Shown here in pieces: positions 6,440 through 14,523 of a stretch of 25,618 nt of DNA. The position numbers and the translations under genes were made by a program. Positions within the stretch are counted from its first letter, which is position 1. Each line of letters begins with the position of its first letter. Under the pieces are notes generated by a model that did not search any database, was not told the origin of the DNA, and saw only the letters and a list, made by a program, of their open reading frames with translations. Origin of the DNA: CAZEZY01 sp964516635 (lineage in GTDB: Bacteria > Pseudomonadota > Gammaproteobacteria > Burkholderiales > Burkholderiaceae_C); the NCBI GenBank assembly GCA_964516635.1, contig CAZEZY010000016.1, positions 1-25,618 on the forward strand, read 5' to 3'.

Positions 6440-6531
6440 TGGCGGAAGAGGAGGGATTCGAACCCTCGATACGGTAGAAACCGTATACCGGATTTCGAGT
6501 CCGGCGCATTCGACCACTCTGCCACCCTTCC
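6440..6531 (-). tRNA. tRNA-Ser (anticodon CGA)
   Basis: The 92-base gene folds as a class II tRNA. The acceptor strands are GGAAGGG and CTCTTCC (one G-U), discriminator G, with CCA encoded at the 3' end (6442-6440). The anticodon arm is CCGGA-CTCGAAA-TCCGG, giving anticodon CGA at 6497-6495, which reads UCG. A long variable arm (TACGGTTTCTACCGTA) identifies serine, and the T-arm is GAGGG-TTCGAAT-CCCTC. It lies 24 bases after trpS on the same strand. The DNA past its 3' end is accessory in character. Confidence 0.96.
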
Positions 6532-6555
6532 GCGTGTCGAAGCTCGAATTCTAGC

Positions 6556-7851
6556 TCATCCGGCGTCGCGAATGGCCTGCAAAGCCGCTTCCACATCGCT
6601 CATCTCGACCCCGGCCACCACCGGCGCCAGCGTGTGCAGATCGGCGCACGCCTGGTAACCCTGGGCTTTCAGGCGGGCAATGGCCTGACCGGCTTCTTTG
6701 GGCGATGCGAAACCGCTGCTCTGCACCAGCACCCGACCTTTGCCATCGGCCAGTTTGAAGTAGAAAAGGCCGTCTGGCTCACGGTATTGTTTGAAGCTGG
6801 GCAACGCCGTCTTGTCCGCCTTGGCCGCTTGCGGCTGGGCGGAGGCCTGCAGGGGACGCAGGCCCACCGCGTGTCGCACGCGGGCGGTGAATGGCGTGGC
6901 CACCGCGCGGGCTTTGAGGGCGCCGGCCTGGAGCAGCGCTTCCACCTTTTCGGGGTGGGCCATCAGTTCGTCGTAGGTGGCCCGCATGGGTGCCACTTCC
7001 CGATCGATCCGTTCGAACAGGATCTGCTTGGCATCGCCCCAGGCGATGCCGTCGGCATAGGCCTGGGCCAGTGCCGCCGTTTCGTCCGGGGTGGCAAAGG
7101 CCTGGTAGATCTGGAACAGCGCCGAGCCTTCGGTCTGCTTGGGTTCGCCCGGCATGGTCGAGTCGGTGACGATGCCCATGATCAGCTTGCGCAGTTGCTC
7201 CGGCGGCGCGAACAGCGGGATCACGTTGTCGTAGCTCTTGCTCATCTTGCGGCCGTCCAGGCCGGGCAGGGTGGCCACGCTCTCTTCGATCACCGCGTCG
7301 GGCAGGGTGAAGTGCTCGCCGTACAGGTGGTTGAAGCTGCTGGCCATGTCGCGAGCCATTTCGATGTGCTGCACCTGATCGCGCCCCACCGGGACCTGAT
7401 GGGCATTGAACATCAGGATGTCGGCGGCCATCAGCACCGGGTACATGAACAGCCCGGCACTCACGCCGTCGTCGGGTTCGGTGCCGGCAGCGGCATTCTT
7501 GTCCAGCATCGCCTTGTAGGCGTGGGCGCGGTTCAGCAGGCCCTTGCCGCACACGCAGGTCAGAAACCAGGTCAGTTCCGGGATCTCGGGGATGTCGGAC
7601 TGGCGGTAGAACGTCACCCGTTGCGGGTCCAGCCCGCAGGCGATCCAGGTGGCCGCGATGTCCAGCGTGGAGCGCTGCAGGCGCAACGGGTCCTGCGTGG
7701 AGATCATGGCGTGGTAATCGGCCAGGAACAGGAAGCTGTCGACCTGGGGTTGCCGGCTGGCGCGCACCGTCGGTCGGATGGCGCCCACATAGTTGCCCAG
7801 ATGGGGGGTGCCGGAGGGCTTGATGCCGGTGAGTACGCGTACAGGAGTCAT
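6556..7851 (-). CDS. trpS: Tryptophanyl-tRNA synthetase with C-terminal extension
   Basis: This class I synthetase charges tRNA-Trp. The HIGH-like motif is P-H-L-G-N (16-20) and KMSKS is at 202-206. Other TrpRS features are GIKPSG (9-14), an LADYHAMI segment (43-50), MYPVLMAADIL (136-146) and PVGRDQVQHIEMARD (154-168). At 431 residues it is about 90 longer than the typical bacterial enzyme of roughly 335. The extra C-terminus (about 335-431) contains FYFKLADGKGRVLVQSSGF and KEAGQAIARLK, resembling the DUF1508/YegP fold. The gene is last in the leftward operon, 19 bases after the site-2 protease gene. No tryptophan attenuator or riboswitch is seen upstream. Confidence 0.97.
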   Translation of the reverse strand: MTPVRVLTGIKPSGTPHLGNYVGAIRPTVRASRQPQVDSFLFLADYHAMISTQDPLRLQRSTLDIAATWIACGLDPQRVTFYRQSDIPEIPELTWFLTCVCGKGLLNRAHAYKAMLDKNAAAGTEPDDGVSAGLFMYPVLMAADILMFNAHQVPVGRDQVQHIEMARDMASSFNHLYGEHFTLPDAVIEESVATLPGLDGRKMSKSYDNVIPLFAPPEQLRKLIMGIVTDSTMPGEPKQTEGSALFQIYQAFATPDETAALAQAYADGIAWGDAKQILFERIDREVAPMRATYDELMAHPEKVEALLQAGALKARAVATPFTARVRHAVGLRPLQASAQPQAAKADKTALPSFKQYREPDGLFYFKLADGKGRVLVQSSGFASPKEAGQAIARLKAQGYQACADLHTLAPVVAGVEMSDVEAALQAIRDAG

Positions 7852-7870
7852 GAATTCTTGAGGATTCGGT

Positions 7871-8539
7871 TCAGAAGAGCACCCAGCGAATGGGGCTCAG
7901 CAGCAGTTCAATGATGCCAGCCGTGACATTCATCAGCGGGCGCAGCCAATAGGTGCCCAGGATGCCCGTGAGCACCAGGCCCAGCACGATGAAAAACCCG
8001 AAGGGTTCAATACGCGACACCGTGATGGCCTGGGGCGTGGGCAACAGGCCCACCAGAATCCGGCCGCCATCCAGCGGCGGCAACGGGAACATGTTCAGGG
8101 CAAACAGCACCAGATTCACCATCAGGCCAGCCCGTGTCATTTCCAGGAAAAACCGTTCCTGCACCCCCATGGTCACCAGCAGGTAGCCGAAGATCACCCA
8201 CAGGATGGCCATCACGAGGTTGGATCCAGGCCCCGCCAGGGCCACCCAGATCATGTCGCGCTTGGGTTTCCGCAGGCGGCCAAAATTCACGGGCACGGGC
8301 TTGGCATAACCGAACAGGAAGGCCCCGCTGGTGGCAAACAGCAGAAGGAGCGGCATGGCAATCGTGCCCAGGAGGTCGATGTGCTTGAGCGGGTTGAGCG
8401 TGATGCGTCCGAGCATCCAGGCGGTGTTGTCGCCAAAATGGCGCGCCGCATAGCCGTGCGCGGCTTCGTGCACGGTGATGGCGAACAGGACCGGAATGGC
8501 GTAAATCGCCACGGTCTGCATGATGGAAGCGACATCCAT
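7871..8539 (-). CDS. Site-2 protease family (M50) membrane metalloprotease homologue
   Basis: The product has 222 residues and about six membrane helices. The zinc-binding motif H-E-A-A-H is at 24-28 inside the first helix. The third ligand is the Asp157 region of NMFPLPPLDGGR (149-160). A-L-A-G-P-G-S-N (100-107) is also typical of the compact group of S2P homologues without a PDZ domain. Unlike RseP it lacks PDZ domains, so a role in the sigma-E cascade should not be assumed. The substrate is unknown. The gene sits 22 bases after yciO and 19 before trpS in the leftward operon. Confidence 0.92.
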   Translation of the reverse strand: MDVASIMQTVAIYAIPVLFAITVHEAAHGYAARHFGDNTAWMLGRITLNPLKHIDLLGTIAMPLLLLFATSGAFLFGYAKPVPVNFGRLRKPKRDMIWVALAGPGSNLVMAILWVIFGYLLVTMGVQERFFLEMTRAGLMVNLVLFALNMFPLPPLDGGRILVGLLPTPQAITVSRIEPFGFFIVLGLVLTGILGTYWLRPLMNVTAGIIELLLSPIRWVLF

Positions 8540-8561
8540 GGGCGTATTCTCTCAGGCGGGT

Positions 8562-9197
8562 TTACAGGCCGAGTGCGGCGAGGGGGCCGGCGCCCTCACG
8601 CAGCACCTCAGGGTCACCGCCCGTGCCCATCGGGGTCAGGTCCACCACGGTGGTGGGCGCCAGCGGGCAGGCACCGGCATCGATCACGGCAGCCAGCTCG
8701 TGTTCAAACCGCTCGCGAATCTCGTGCGCGTCATTGAGCGGATCGGTTTCGCCAGGTGGAATGAGCGTGGTGGCCAGCAAGGGGGCACCGTGCAGCGCCA
8801 GCAACGCCTGCAGGGCATGGTGCCCCGGCACCCGCAGCCCGATGGTCTTGCGCGAGGGGTGGCTGATGCGCCGGGGCACTTCCTTGCTGGCTTCGAGCAC
8901 AAAGGTGTAAGCGCCCGGTGTGCCCAGTTTCAGCAGGCGGTACTGCCGGTTGTCCACCCGCGCGTGGTTCGACAGTTCGCTGAGGTCGCGGCACAGCAGG
9001 GTCATGTGGTGTCTGTCGTCCACCCCCCGGATGCGACGCAGCCGGTCGGCGGCGGCCTTGTCGTCCAGGTGGCAGACCAGCGCATAGCTCGAATCGGTCG
9101 GCACGGCCAGCACCCCGCCCTTGTGCAGCAGCTGAACGGCCTGTTTCAGCAGACGTGCCTGGGGGTTGTCGGGGTGGACCTCAAAAAACTGCGACAT
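8562..9197 (-). CDS. yciO: YciO, YrdC/Sua5-domain protein
   Basis: This 211-residue protein begins MSQFFEVHPDNPQ, nearly the same as E. coli YciO. It keeps the family's PTDSSYAL (38-45), R-x-R-G-V-D-D-R-H-H and TLLCRDLSELS segments, followed by PRRISHPSRKTIGLRVP. YrdC-domain proteins bind ATP and RNA; Sua5/TsaC makes threonylcarbamoyl-AMP for tRNA t6A, while YciO is a paralogue with a less certain role. The longer reading from 9293 would run into the transporter gene, so ATG 9197 is preferred. The gene lies 31 bases downstream of the EamA transporter. In E. coli yciO is likewise next to the rnm homologue (yciV). Confidence 0.93.
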   Translation of the reverse strand: MSQFFEVHPDNPQARLLKQAVQLLHKGGVLAVPTDSSYALVCHLDDKAAADRLRRIRGVDDRHHMTLLCRDLSELSNHARVDNRQYRLLKLGTPGAYTFVLEASKEVPRRISHPSRKTIGLRVPGHHALQALLALHGAPLLATTLIPPGETDPLNDAHEIRERFEHELAAVIDAGACPLAPTTVVDLTPMGTGGDPEVLREGAGPLAALGL

Positions 9198-9228
9198 GCT
9201 GCGATTGTCCCACTCGTTGGGGGTGGGC

Positions 9229-10113
9229 TCAGCCGCCGTCGACTTTGGGCGTGCGGGCAGCCAGCCAGGCCATGGTGGCCCCGCACACCACAATCAGGCC
9301 GATGCCCGAGAACTCCAGCGCACCCGGCATGTGGTCAAACACCAGCCAGCCGGCCAGCACGGCAAATCCCACCTGGGCGTACAGGTAGGGCGCCAGTGTG
9401 GCCGCAGGTGCACGGGCAAACGCCTGAATCAGCAGGAAGTGCCCCACCGTGCCCATCAGGCCCGCCAGGCACAGCAGGGCCAGTGTGCGAAGGTCCGGAA
9501 TGGCCTGCCAGATCCATGGCAGCGCCAGGCTGATCAGAAGGGCACCAGCCCAGCCGGTGTAAAAGTGCATGGTCATGGCGTCTTCGGTGCGTGCCATGCG
9601 GCTGGTCAGAATCTGAAACACGGCATAGAACAGCACCATCACCAGCGGAATGGCCACGGCCCAGCCAATGGCCTGGCCCGTCGGCTGGATCACCAGCATC
9701 GCGCCACTGAATCCGCCCAGCACCAGCAGCCAGCGCAAGCCGTTCACCCGTTCTTTGAGGAACACCGCGGCCAGCAGCGTCACCACCAGCGGTGTCAGCA
9801 TGATGATGGCCGTGAATTCACCCACCGGCATGTAGATGAGGCTGACGAACCCCAGAATGCTCACGGTGAGCAGGAGTGCCCCCCGGATGGCGTGCAGAAC
9901 GGGGTGCTTCGTGGTGAGCGAGCGCCAACCGCGAGTGGGCAGCACCACCCCGGCCATGACGATGGCCTGGAACAGATAGCGAAACCACACCACCAGCAGC
10001 ACCGATACCGTGGCGCTGAGGACCTTGACGGTGGTGTCCAGCGTGGCGAAGCAGGCCACGGCCAGTACCAGAAACATCACCCCCAGCAGGGGACGGGCAT
10101 GGGTCGGCCTCAT
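9229..10113 (-). CDS. EamA/DMT-superfamily transporter
   Basis: The 294-residue protein has ten predicted membrane helices in two EamA repeats (about residues 8-137 and 148-285). The first helix is GVMFLVLAVACFATLDTTVK, and helices 3-4 carry the usual R-Y-L-F-Q and GFVSLIYMPVGEF segments. Members export or exchange metabolites, amino acids or S-adenosylmethionine; the substrate here is not evident. ATG 10113 lies two bases after the rnm stop codon, so translation is probably coupled. A longer reading from 10146 would overlap rnm by about 30 bases. No clear ribosome binding site precedes the start. The gene interrupts the rnm-yciO pair seen in other proteobacteria. Confidence 0.9.
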   Translation of the reverse strand: MRPTHARPLLGVMFLVLAVACFATLDTTVKVLSATVSVLLVVWFRYLFQAIVMAGVVLPTRGWRSLTTKHPVLHAIRGALLLTVSILGFVSLIYMPVGEFTAIIMLTPLVVTLLAAVFLKERVNGLRWLLVLGGFSGAMLVIQPTGQAIGWAVAIPLVMVLFYAVFQILTSRMARTEDAMTMHFYTGWAGALLISLALPWIWQAIPDLRTLALLCLAGLMGTVGHFLLIQAFARAPAATLAPYLYAQVGFAVLAGWLVFDHMPGALEFSGIGLIVVCGATMAWLAARTPKVDGG

Positions 10114-10115
10114 GG

Positions 10116-10967
10116 TTACTGGACGCGGTCGTCCAGCAGGTCCCACACCGGGGTGAGGCGGCCTTCCAGAAAGGGCAGGGCACCCAGGTCGGTGTGGCTT
10201 TCGTCGGGGCTGTGGAAGTCGCTGCCACGGGAGGCGGCCAGGCCGAATTCCAGCGCCATGTCAGCGTACTTCACGAACTCGGACGGGCTGTGGCTGCCGG
10301 TCACCACTTCCACCGCCTGGCCGCCGTGGGCCTTGAATTCGGTGAACAGGGCGTATTCCTGCGTGGGGCTGTGGTCGTAACGGGCCGGGTGGGCAATCAC
10401 GGCCACCCCCCCGGCCTCTCGTATCCAGCGCACGGCATCGCCCAGCTTCGCCCAGCGGTGGGGAACAAAGCCGGGCTTGCCATCGGTCAGGTATTTGCGG
10501 AACACCTCGCTGGTGTCCTTGCAGACCCCGGTTTCCACCAGAAACCGCGCAAAGTGGGTGCGAGAGATCAGCTCCGGGTTGCCCACGTATTTCAGGGCGC
10601 CTTCGTAGGCTCCGTGGATGCCCACTTTTTCCAGCTGAGCGCTCATTTCCTGCGCCCGTTCACCGCGACCACCCCGGGTGCGATGCAGGCCCTGCACCAG
10701 GGCCGGGTGGTCGGGGTCAAACCCCAGACCCACAATGTGCACCGTCACATCGGCAAAGGTGACCGAGATTTCGGTGCCCGTCAGGTAAGGCAGACCCAGG
10801 GCCCGGGCCGCCGCCCGGGCGCGGTGCTGACCGCTCACCTCGTCGTGGTCGGTCAGGGACCACAGCTCCACCCCGTTGGCCTTGGCGCGGGCGGCCAGCA
10901 CCTCAGGCTCCAGAGTGCCATCGGAAACGGTGGAGTGACAGTGCAGGTCGGCGTTCAGAATCGTCAT
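10116..10967 (-). CDS. rnm: RNase AM, PHP-domain 5'-3' exoribonuclease
   Basis: The product (283 residues) is a PHP-domain phosphoesterase close to E. coli YciV/RNase AM. Metal-binding motifs are H-C-H (9-11), D-H-D (40-42), Glu66 in GTEIS, a histidine in ISRTHFARF, AHPARYD, and GSDFH near residue 253. The family removes nucleotides from the 5' ends of small RNAs and matures 5S and other rRNA ends; it also hydrolyses pAp-type 3',5'-bisphosphates. The start is taken at ATG 10967, with GGAAG just upstream; ATG 10976 would add three residues and lacks a site. Much longer readings extend into murJ on the other strand and are not real. It is the first gene of the leftward operon. Confidence 0.92.
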   Translation of the reverse strand: MTILNADLHCHSTVSDGTLEPEVLAARAKANGVELWSLTDHDEVSGQHRARAAARALGLPYLTGTEISVTFADVTVHIVGLGFDPDHPALVQGLHRTRGGRGERAQEMSAQLEKVGIHGAYEGALKYVGNPELISRTHFARFLVETGVCKDTSEVFRKYLTDGKPGFVPHRWAKLGDAVRWIREAGGVAVIAHPARYDHSPTQEYALFTEFKAHGGQAVEVVTGSHSPSEFVKYADMALEFGLAASRGSDFHSPDESHTDLGALPFLEGRLTPVWDLLDDRVQ

Positions 10968-11033
10968 TGCTTCCATTTTAGGGGTTGGCCTGCATCTCTG
11001 CAGGCCGCCGCTCGGGCCGCCCGGACCGGCGGC

Positions 11034-11048
11034 TACACTCACGCCGTG
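11034..11048 (+). promoter_or_regulatory. murJ -10 box and leaderless GTG start
   Basis: TACACT (11034-11039) matches the -10 consensus at four of six positions, including the key first, second and last bases. It predicts transcription from 11046, the G of the murJ GTG. No ribosome binding site and no good -35 box are visible. The mRNA is therefore probably leaderless. Confidence 0.45.
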
Positions 11049-12608
11049 TCGCTGTTCAAATCCGCATCGCTTGTTTCGCTGCTCACACTCGCGTCCCGTA
11101 TCACGGGGCTGGTTCGTGAGTTGCTGATTGCCGCCACCTTTGGCGCCAGCGCGCTCACCGATGCCTTCAATGTCGCCTTCCGCATCCCCAACCTGTTGCG
11201 GCGGCTTTTTGCCGAGGGCGCGTTCAGCCAGGCGTTTGTCCCGGTGCTGGCTGCCAGCCGGGAGAAAGACGGCGAGGAAGCCACCCGGGTGCTCATCAAC
11301 CAGGTGGCCACGGTGCTGACCTGGGCCCTGACGATCACCAGCATCATCGGTGTGCTGGCGGCACCGGTGCTCGTCTGGGGCATGGCGGCGGGTCTCAAGC
11401 AGAACCCGGAAGGCTTCGATGCGGCTGTCGTCATGACGCGCTGGATGTTTCCTTACATCGCGTTCATGTCGCTGGTGGCCCTGGCGGCCGGTGTGCTCAA
11501 CACCTGGAGGCGGTTCGCCGTTCCGGCCGCCACACCGGTGCTGCTGAATGTCTCCATGATCGGCGCCGCCTGGTGGGGCGCGCCCTGGTTTGCGGCCAAC
11601 GGCTGGGAGCCGATTTATGCGCTGGCAGGTGGCGTCATGCTGGGTGGCATGCTGCAACTGGGCGTCCAGTTGCCCTTCCTCAAACGCCTGGGGCTACTCC
11701 CCCGAATCGGGTTGTCTGTCGGGGCAGTCCGAGCGGCCTGGCAGCATCCGGGTACGCAGCGGATCCTCAAGCTGATGCTGCCGGCCCTGCTGGGCGTGAG
11801 CGTGGCGCAGATTTCCCTGCTCATCAACACGCAGATTGCTTCGCACCTGGCCACCGGCAGCGTCAGCTGGCTCACGTATGCCGACCGGCTCATGGAGTTT
11901 CCGACCGCCTTGCTGGGCGTGGCGCTGGGCGTGGTGCTGCTGCCGCAGTTGTCTGCGGCGCGGGCTGCTGACGATGGCGACCGGTACAGCGGCCTGCTCG
12001 ACTGGGGGCTTCGTCTGGTGGTCCTGCTGGCCATCCCTTGTGCGGTGGCGCTGCTCACCTTGGCCCAGCCCCTGGTGGCGGTGCTGTATCACTACGGGGC
12101 CTTCACGGCTGGCGATGTCCGCCAGACCTCGCTGGCACTCATGGGTTATGGCGTGGGCCTGCTGGGGCTGATCGCCATCAAGGTGCTGGCACCGGGTTTT
12201 TATGCCAGGCAGGACATTCGGACGCCCGTGAAAATTGCCATTGTGGTGCTGGTATTCACGCAATGCCTGAATTGGGTGCTGGTGCCACATCTGGCTCATG
12301 CCGGGCTTGCGCTGGCGATTGGTCTGGGCGCCCTGCTCAATGCCGGCTGGCTGCTGGTGGGTCTCATCCGCAAAGGGGCCTACCAGCCTTCCCCCGGCTG
12401 GGGCCGCTTGGGTCTGCAGGTGTTGGCGGCCAGTGCCCTGCTGGCGGTCTTTCTGTTGTGGGCCAGTGCCCAGGTGGACTGGGTGCATGCCGTGCAGGTG
12501 GGCCGCAGGGTGTTGTCGCTTGCCATGATCCTCGCCGGTGCAGTGGTGATTTACTTTGGTGTGCTGATGCTGGCCGGTGTTCAGTTGCGCCAGTTTGTGA
12601 GAAAGTAA
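11046..12608 (+). CDS. murJ: Lipid II flippase MurJ
   Basis: The 520-residue protein of the MOP superfamily has about 14 membrane helices and flips lipid II across the inner membrane for peptidoglycan synthesis. The N-terminus, SLFKSASLVSLLTLASRITG then GLVRELLIA, is typical. It is followed by FGASALTDAFNVAFRIPNLLRRLFAEGAFSQAF, the most conserved region of MurJ, with the functional arginine near residues 18-24. The GTG at 11046 is chosen because it gives the conserved N-terminus; longer readings from 10194 run antisense through rnm. It is divergent from rnm with 78 bases between. The SirB1-like gene begins four bases after its stop. Confidence 0.96.
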   Translation: MSLFKSASLVSLLTLASRITGLVRELLIAATFGASALTDAFNVAFRIPNLLRRLFAEGAFSQAFVPVLAASREKDGEEATRVLINQVATVLTWALTITSIIGVLAAPVLVWGMAAGLKQNPEGFDAAVVMTRWMFPYIAFMSLVALAAGVLNTWRRFAVPAATPVLLNVSMIGAAWWGAPWFAANGWEPIYALAGGVMLGGMLQLGVQLPFLKRLGLLPRIGLSVGAVRAAWQHPGTQRILKLMLPALLGVSVAQISLLINTQIASHLATGSVSWLTYADRLMEFPTALLGVALGVVLLPQLSAARAADDGDRYSGLLDWGLRLVVLLAIPCAVALLTLAQPLVAVLYHYGAFTAGDVRQTSLALMGYGVGLLGLIAIKVLAPGFYARQDIRTPVKIAIVVLVFTQCLNWVLVPHLAHAGLALAIGLGALLNAGWLLVGLIRKGAYQPSPGWGRLGLQVLAASALLAVFLLWASAQVDWVHAVQVGRRVLSLAMILAGAVVIYFGVLMLAGVQLRQFVRK

Positions 12609-12611
12609 GGC

Positions 12612-13463
12612 ATGGCTTTTGAATTTCAGGCCCCTTCACCCCTGGAGTATTTCGCCGCCCTGGTCCGGGACGACGACGGTTTCCCGCTGCTGGAAGCCAC
12701 GGTGGCCGTGGCCATGGATGAATACCCCGATCTCGATGTGCAGACCGTGCTGGGCGATGTGGATCAGTTGATCGGTCGCCTGAGGCGCCGGTTGCCAGCC
12801 GATGCCGGACCCCTGCAAAGGTTGCGACTGCTGAACCAGTTCTTTTTTCGCGATCTGGGTTTTGGGGGCAACGTCAACCACTATTACGACCCGGAGAACT
12901 CTTACCTGAACGTGGTGTTGCGTTCCCGGCGCGGCATTCCCATCACGCTCGCCATCCTGTGGCTGGAACTGGCCCAGGGGCTCGCGCTCCAGGCTCGCGG
13001 CGTCAACTTTCCCGGCCATTTCATGGTCAAGGTGAATCTGCCGCAAGGTCAGGTGGTGATCGACCCCTTCACCGGGCAGTCCTTGAGTCGCGAAGACCTG
13101 TCAGAGCGTCTGGAGCCTTACAAGCGCCGCAATGGCCTGGTGGACGATTTCGATGTACCGGTCGGGCTGTACCTGCAATCGGCACCGTCGCGCGACATCC
13201 TGGCGCGCGTCTTGCGCAACCTGAAAGACATTCACCGGACGCAGGAGGACTGGTCACGCCTCATCGGCGTGCAGGACCGCTTGGTGCTGTTGCTGCCCGA
13301 CGACTGGACCGAGCGCCGCGACCGGGGTCTGGCCTGGGCAGAACAGGGAGATCCAGCGCAAGCGCTACCGGATCTGGAGGCCTATCTGGCCCATGCCGAG
13401 GACCCGCTGGATGCCGATGCCATCCGCCAGCGGGTCAGTGAACTGAAGCGCGAACTCAGCTGA
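12612..13463 (+). CDS. SirB1-family protein (transglutaminase-like fold plus TPR-like tail)
   Basis: This 283-residue protein has the SirB1/Transglut_core2 pattern. N-terminal helices lead to NHYYDPENSYLNVVLRSRRG (95-114) and GIPITLAILWLELA, then a GVNFPGHFMVK segment with the conserved His and a VIDPF segment. This resembles a Cys-His-Asp transglutaminase site, but the usual cysteine position is not evident, so enzyme activity is doubtful. The C-terminal 90 residues are helical and TPR-like (LPDDWTERRDRGLAWAEQGD). TAAGG at the murJ stop acts as ribosome binding site. The gene is downstream of murJ and ends one base from the convergent purM stop. Its function is not established. Confidence 0.9.
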   Translation: MAFEFQAPSPLEYFAALVRDDDGFPLLEATVAVAMDEYPDLDVQTVLGDVDQLIGRLRRRLPADAGPLQRLRLLNQFFFRDLGFGGNVNHYYDPENSYLNVVLRSRRGIPITLAILWLELAQGLALQARGVNFPGHFMVKVNLPQGQVVIDPFTGQSLSREDLSERLEPYKRRNGLVDDFDVPVGLYLQSAPSRDILARVLRNLKDIHRTQEDWSRLIGVQDRLVLLLPDDWTERRDRGLAWAEQGDPAQALPDLEAYLAHAEDPLDADAIRQRVSELKRELS

Positions 13464-13464
13464 G

Positions 13465-14502
13465 TCAGGCCACCACCACCGGAGCGCCCGATCCCTGGGG
13501 CGCAATGATGCCGATGGTGTAGACCGTCTCGCCCTGTTCGCGAAGGGTGGCAGCCGTGGCTTCGGCCTCGGCAGCGTCCACCACTGCCACCATGCCGATG
13601 CCATTGTTGAAGGTGCGGTTCATCTCGATGTCGTCAATCGCCGCGGTCTGTTGCAGCCAGGCAAACAGCTCGGACCGGGGCCAGCTGCCCTGGGTCAGAT
13701 GCGCGGCCAGGCCTTCGGGCAGCACGCGGGGGATGTTTTCCAGCAGGCCGCCGCCCGTGATGTGGGCCAATGCCTTGATCGGGTGCTTTGCCAGCGCAGC
13801 CAGCACGCTTTTCACGTACAGGCGGGTGGGTGCCATGACGGCCTGGCGGAAGGGCTGCCCATCGAGCAGGGTCGGCAGGGTACCCGATGCTTCGGCCCGC
13901 TCAATGCACTTGCGGACCAGGCTGAAGCCGTTGGAATGCACCCCCGCCGATGCCAGGCCGAGCACCACGTCGCCCGCCTGAACGTTGCGGCCGGTGAGGA
14001 TGTGGGATTTTTCCACCGCACCCACGGCAAAGCCGGCGAGGTCGTATTCTCCGGCCGGGTACATGCCGGGCATTTCGGCGGTTTCACCGCCAATCAGGGC
14101 GCACCCGCTCAGCTCGCAGCCTCGGGCAATCCCACCCACCACCGCGGCGGCGGTGTCCACATCCAGCTTGCCGCATGCGAAGTAATCCAGGAAGAACAGC
14201 GGCTCGGCGCCCTGCACCAGCACGTCGTTCACGCTCATGGCCACCAGGTCGATGCCCACGGTGTCGTGCATGTTCCATTCGAAGGCCAGCTTGAGCTTGG
14301 TCCCCACGCCGTCGGTCCCGCTCACCAGCACCGGCTCCTGATAACGCTTGGGCACTTCAAAAAGTGCACCGAAACCGCCAATACCGGCCAGTACCCCTTC
14401 ACGCATCGTCTTTCTGGCCAGCGGTTTGATGCGTTCGACTAGGGCATCGCCCGCCTCGATGTCCACGCCGGCGTCTTTGTAGGAGAGGGGAGTCTTTGTC
14501 AT
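13465..14502 (-). CDS. purM: Phosphoribosylformylglycinamidine cyclo-ligase (AIR synthetase)
   Basis: PurM (345 residues) closes the imidazole ring: FGAM + ATP gives aminoimidazole ribonucleotide in purine synthesis. The start SYKDAGVDIEAG is characteristic. The ATP-binding loop GTDGVGTKL is at 62-70, and GGETAEMPGMY at 138-148 is the second family signature. ITGGGLLENIPRVLP and FNNGIGMV in the C-terminal half are also conserved. Length is normal. The gene stands alone on the minus strand and is convergent with the SirB1-like gene, leaving no space for a terminator. It is divergent from the AI-2E transporter and shares its promoter region. No ribosome binding site precedes ATG 14502. Confidence 0.98.
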   Translation of the reverse strand: MTKTPLSYKDAGVDIEAGDALVERIKPLARKTMREGVLAGIGGFGALFEVPKRYQEPVLVSGTDGVGTKLKLAFEWNMHDTVGIDLVAMSVNDVLVQGAEPLFFLDYFACGKLDVDTAAAVVGGIARGCELSGCALIGGETAEMPGMYPAGEYDLAGFAVGAVEKSHILTGRNVQAGDVVLGLASAGVHSNGFSLVRKCIERAEASGTLPTLLDGQPFRQAVMAPTRLYVKSVLAALAKHPIKALAHITGGGLLENIPRVLPEGLAAHLTQGSWPRSELFAWLQQTAAIDDIEMNRTFNNGIGMVAVVDAAEAEATAATLREQGETVYTIGIIAPQGSGAPVVVA

Positions 14503-14523
14503 GTGGAGGAGGGCCGATAATAT
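14496..14523. promoter_or_regulatory. Back-to-back promoters of purM and the AI-2E transporter operon
   Basis: On the plus strand TTGTCA (14496-14501), 16 bases, TAATAT (14518-14523) is a good sigma70 promoter with predicted start near 14530. On the minus strand TATTAT (14522-14517) predicts a purM transcript starting near 14510, only about eight bases before its ATG; no good -35 box is visible for it. The two -10 boxes occupy the same five base pairs, so polymerase can melt only one at a time. The plus-strand -35 lies at the purM start codon. Confidence 0.6.

Noticed and set aside
6281..6517. Small minus-strand frame through tRNA-Ser
   Set aside because: It translates the tRNA gene and has no other support.
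6634..7914. Long open frame antisense to trpS
   Set aside because: It is rich in Gly, His, Arg and Val with no recognisable motif, and the opposite strand carries a complete TrpRS. Long antisense frames are expected in GC-rich genes.
9166..10380. Long plus-strand frame across the transporter gene
   Set aside because: Gln/His-rich translation without motifs, antisense to a ten-helix EamA transporter.
10194..11045. Upstream extension of murJ
   Set aside because: The frame is open but runs antisense through rnm, and the extra residues do not resemble MurJ, which begins at the GTG at 11046.
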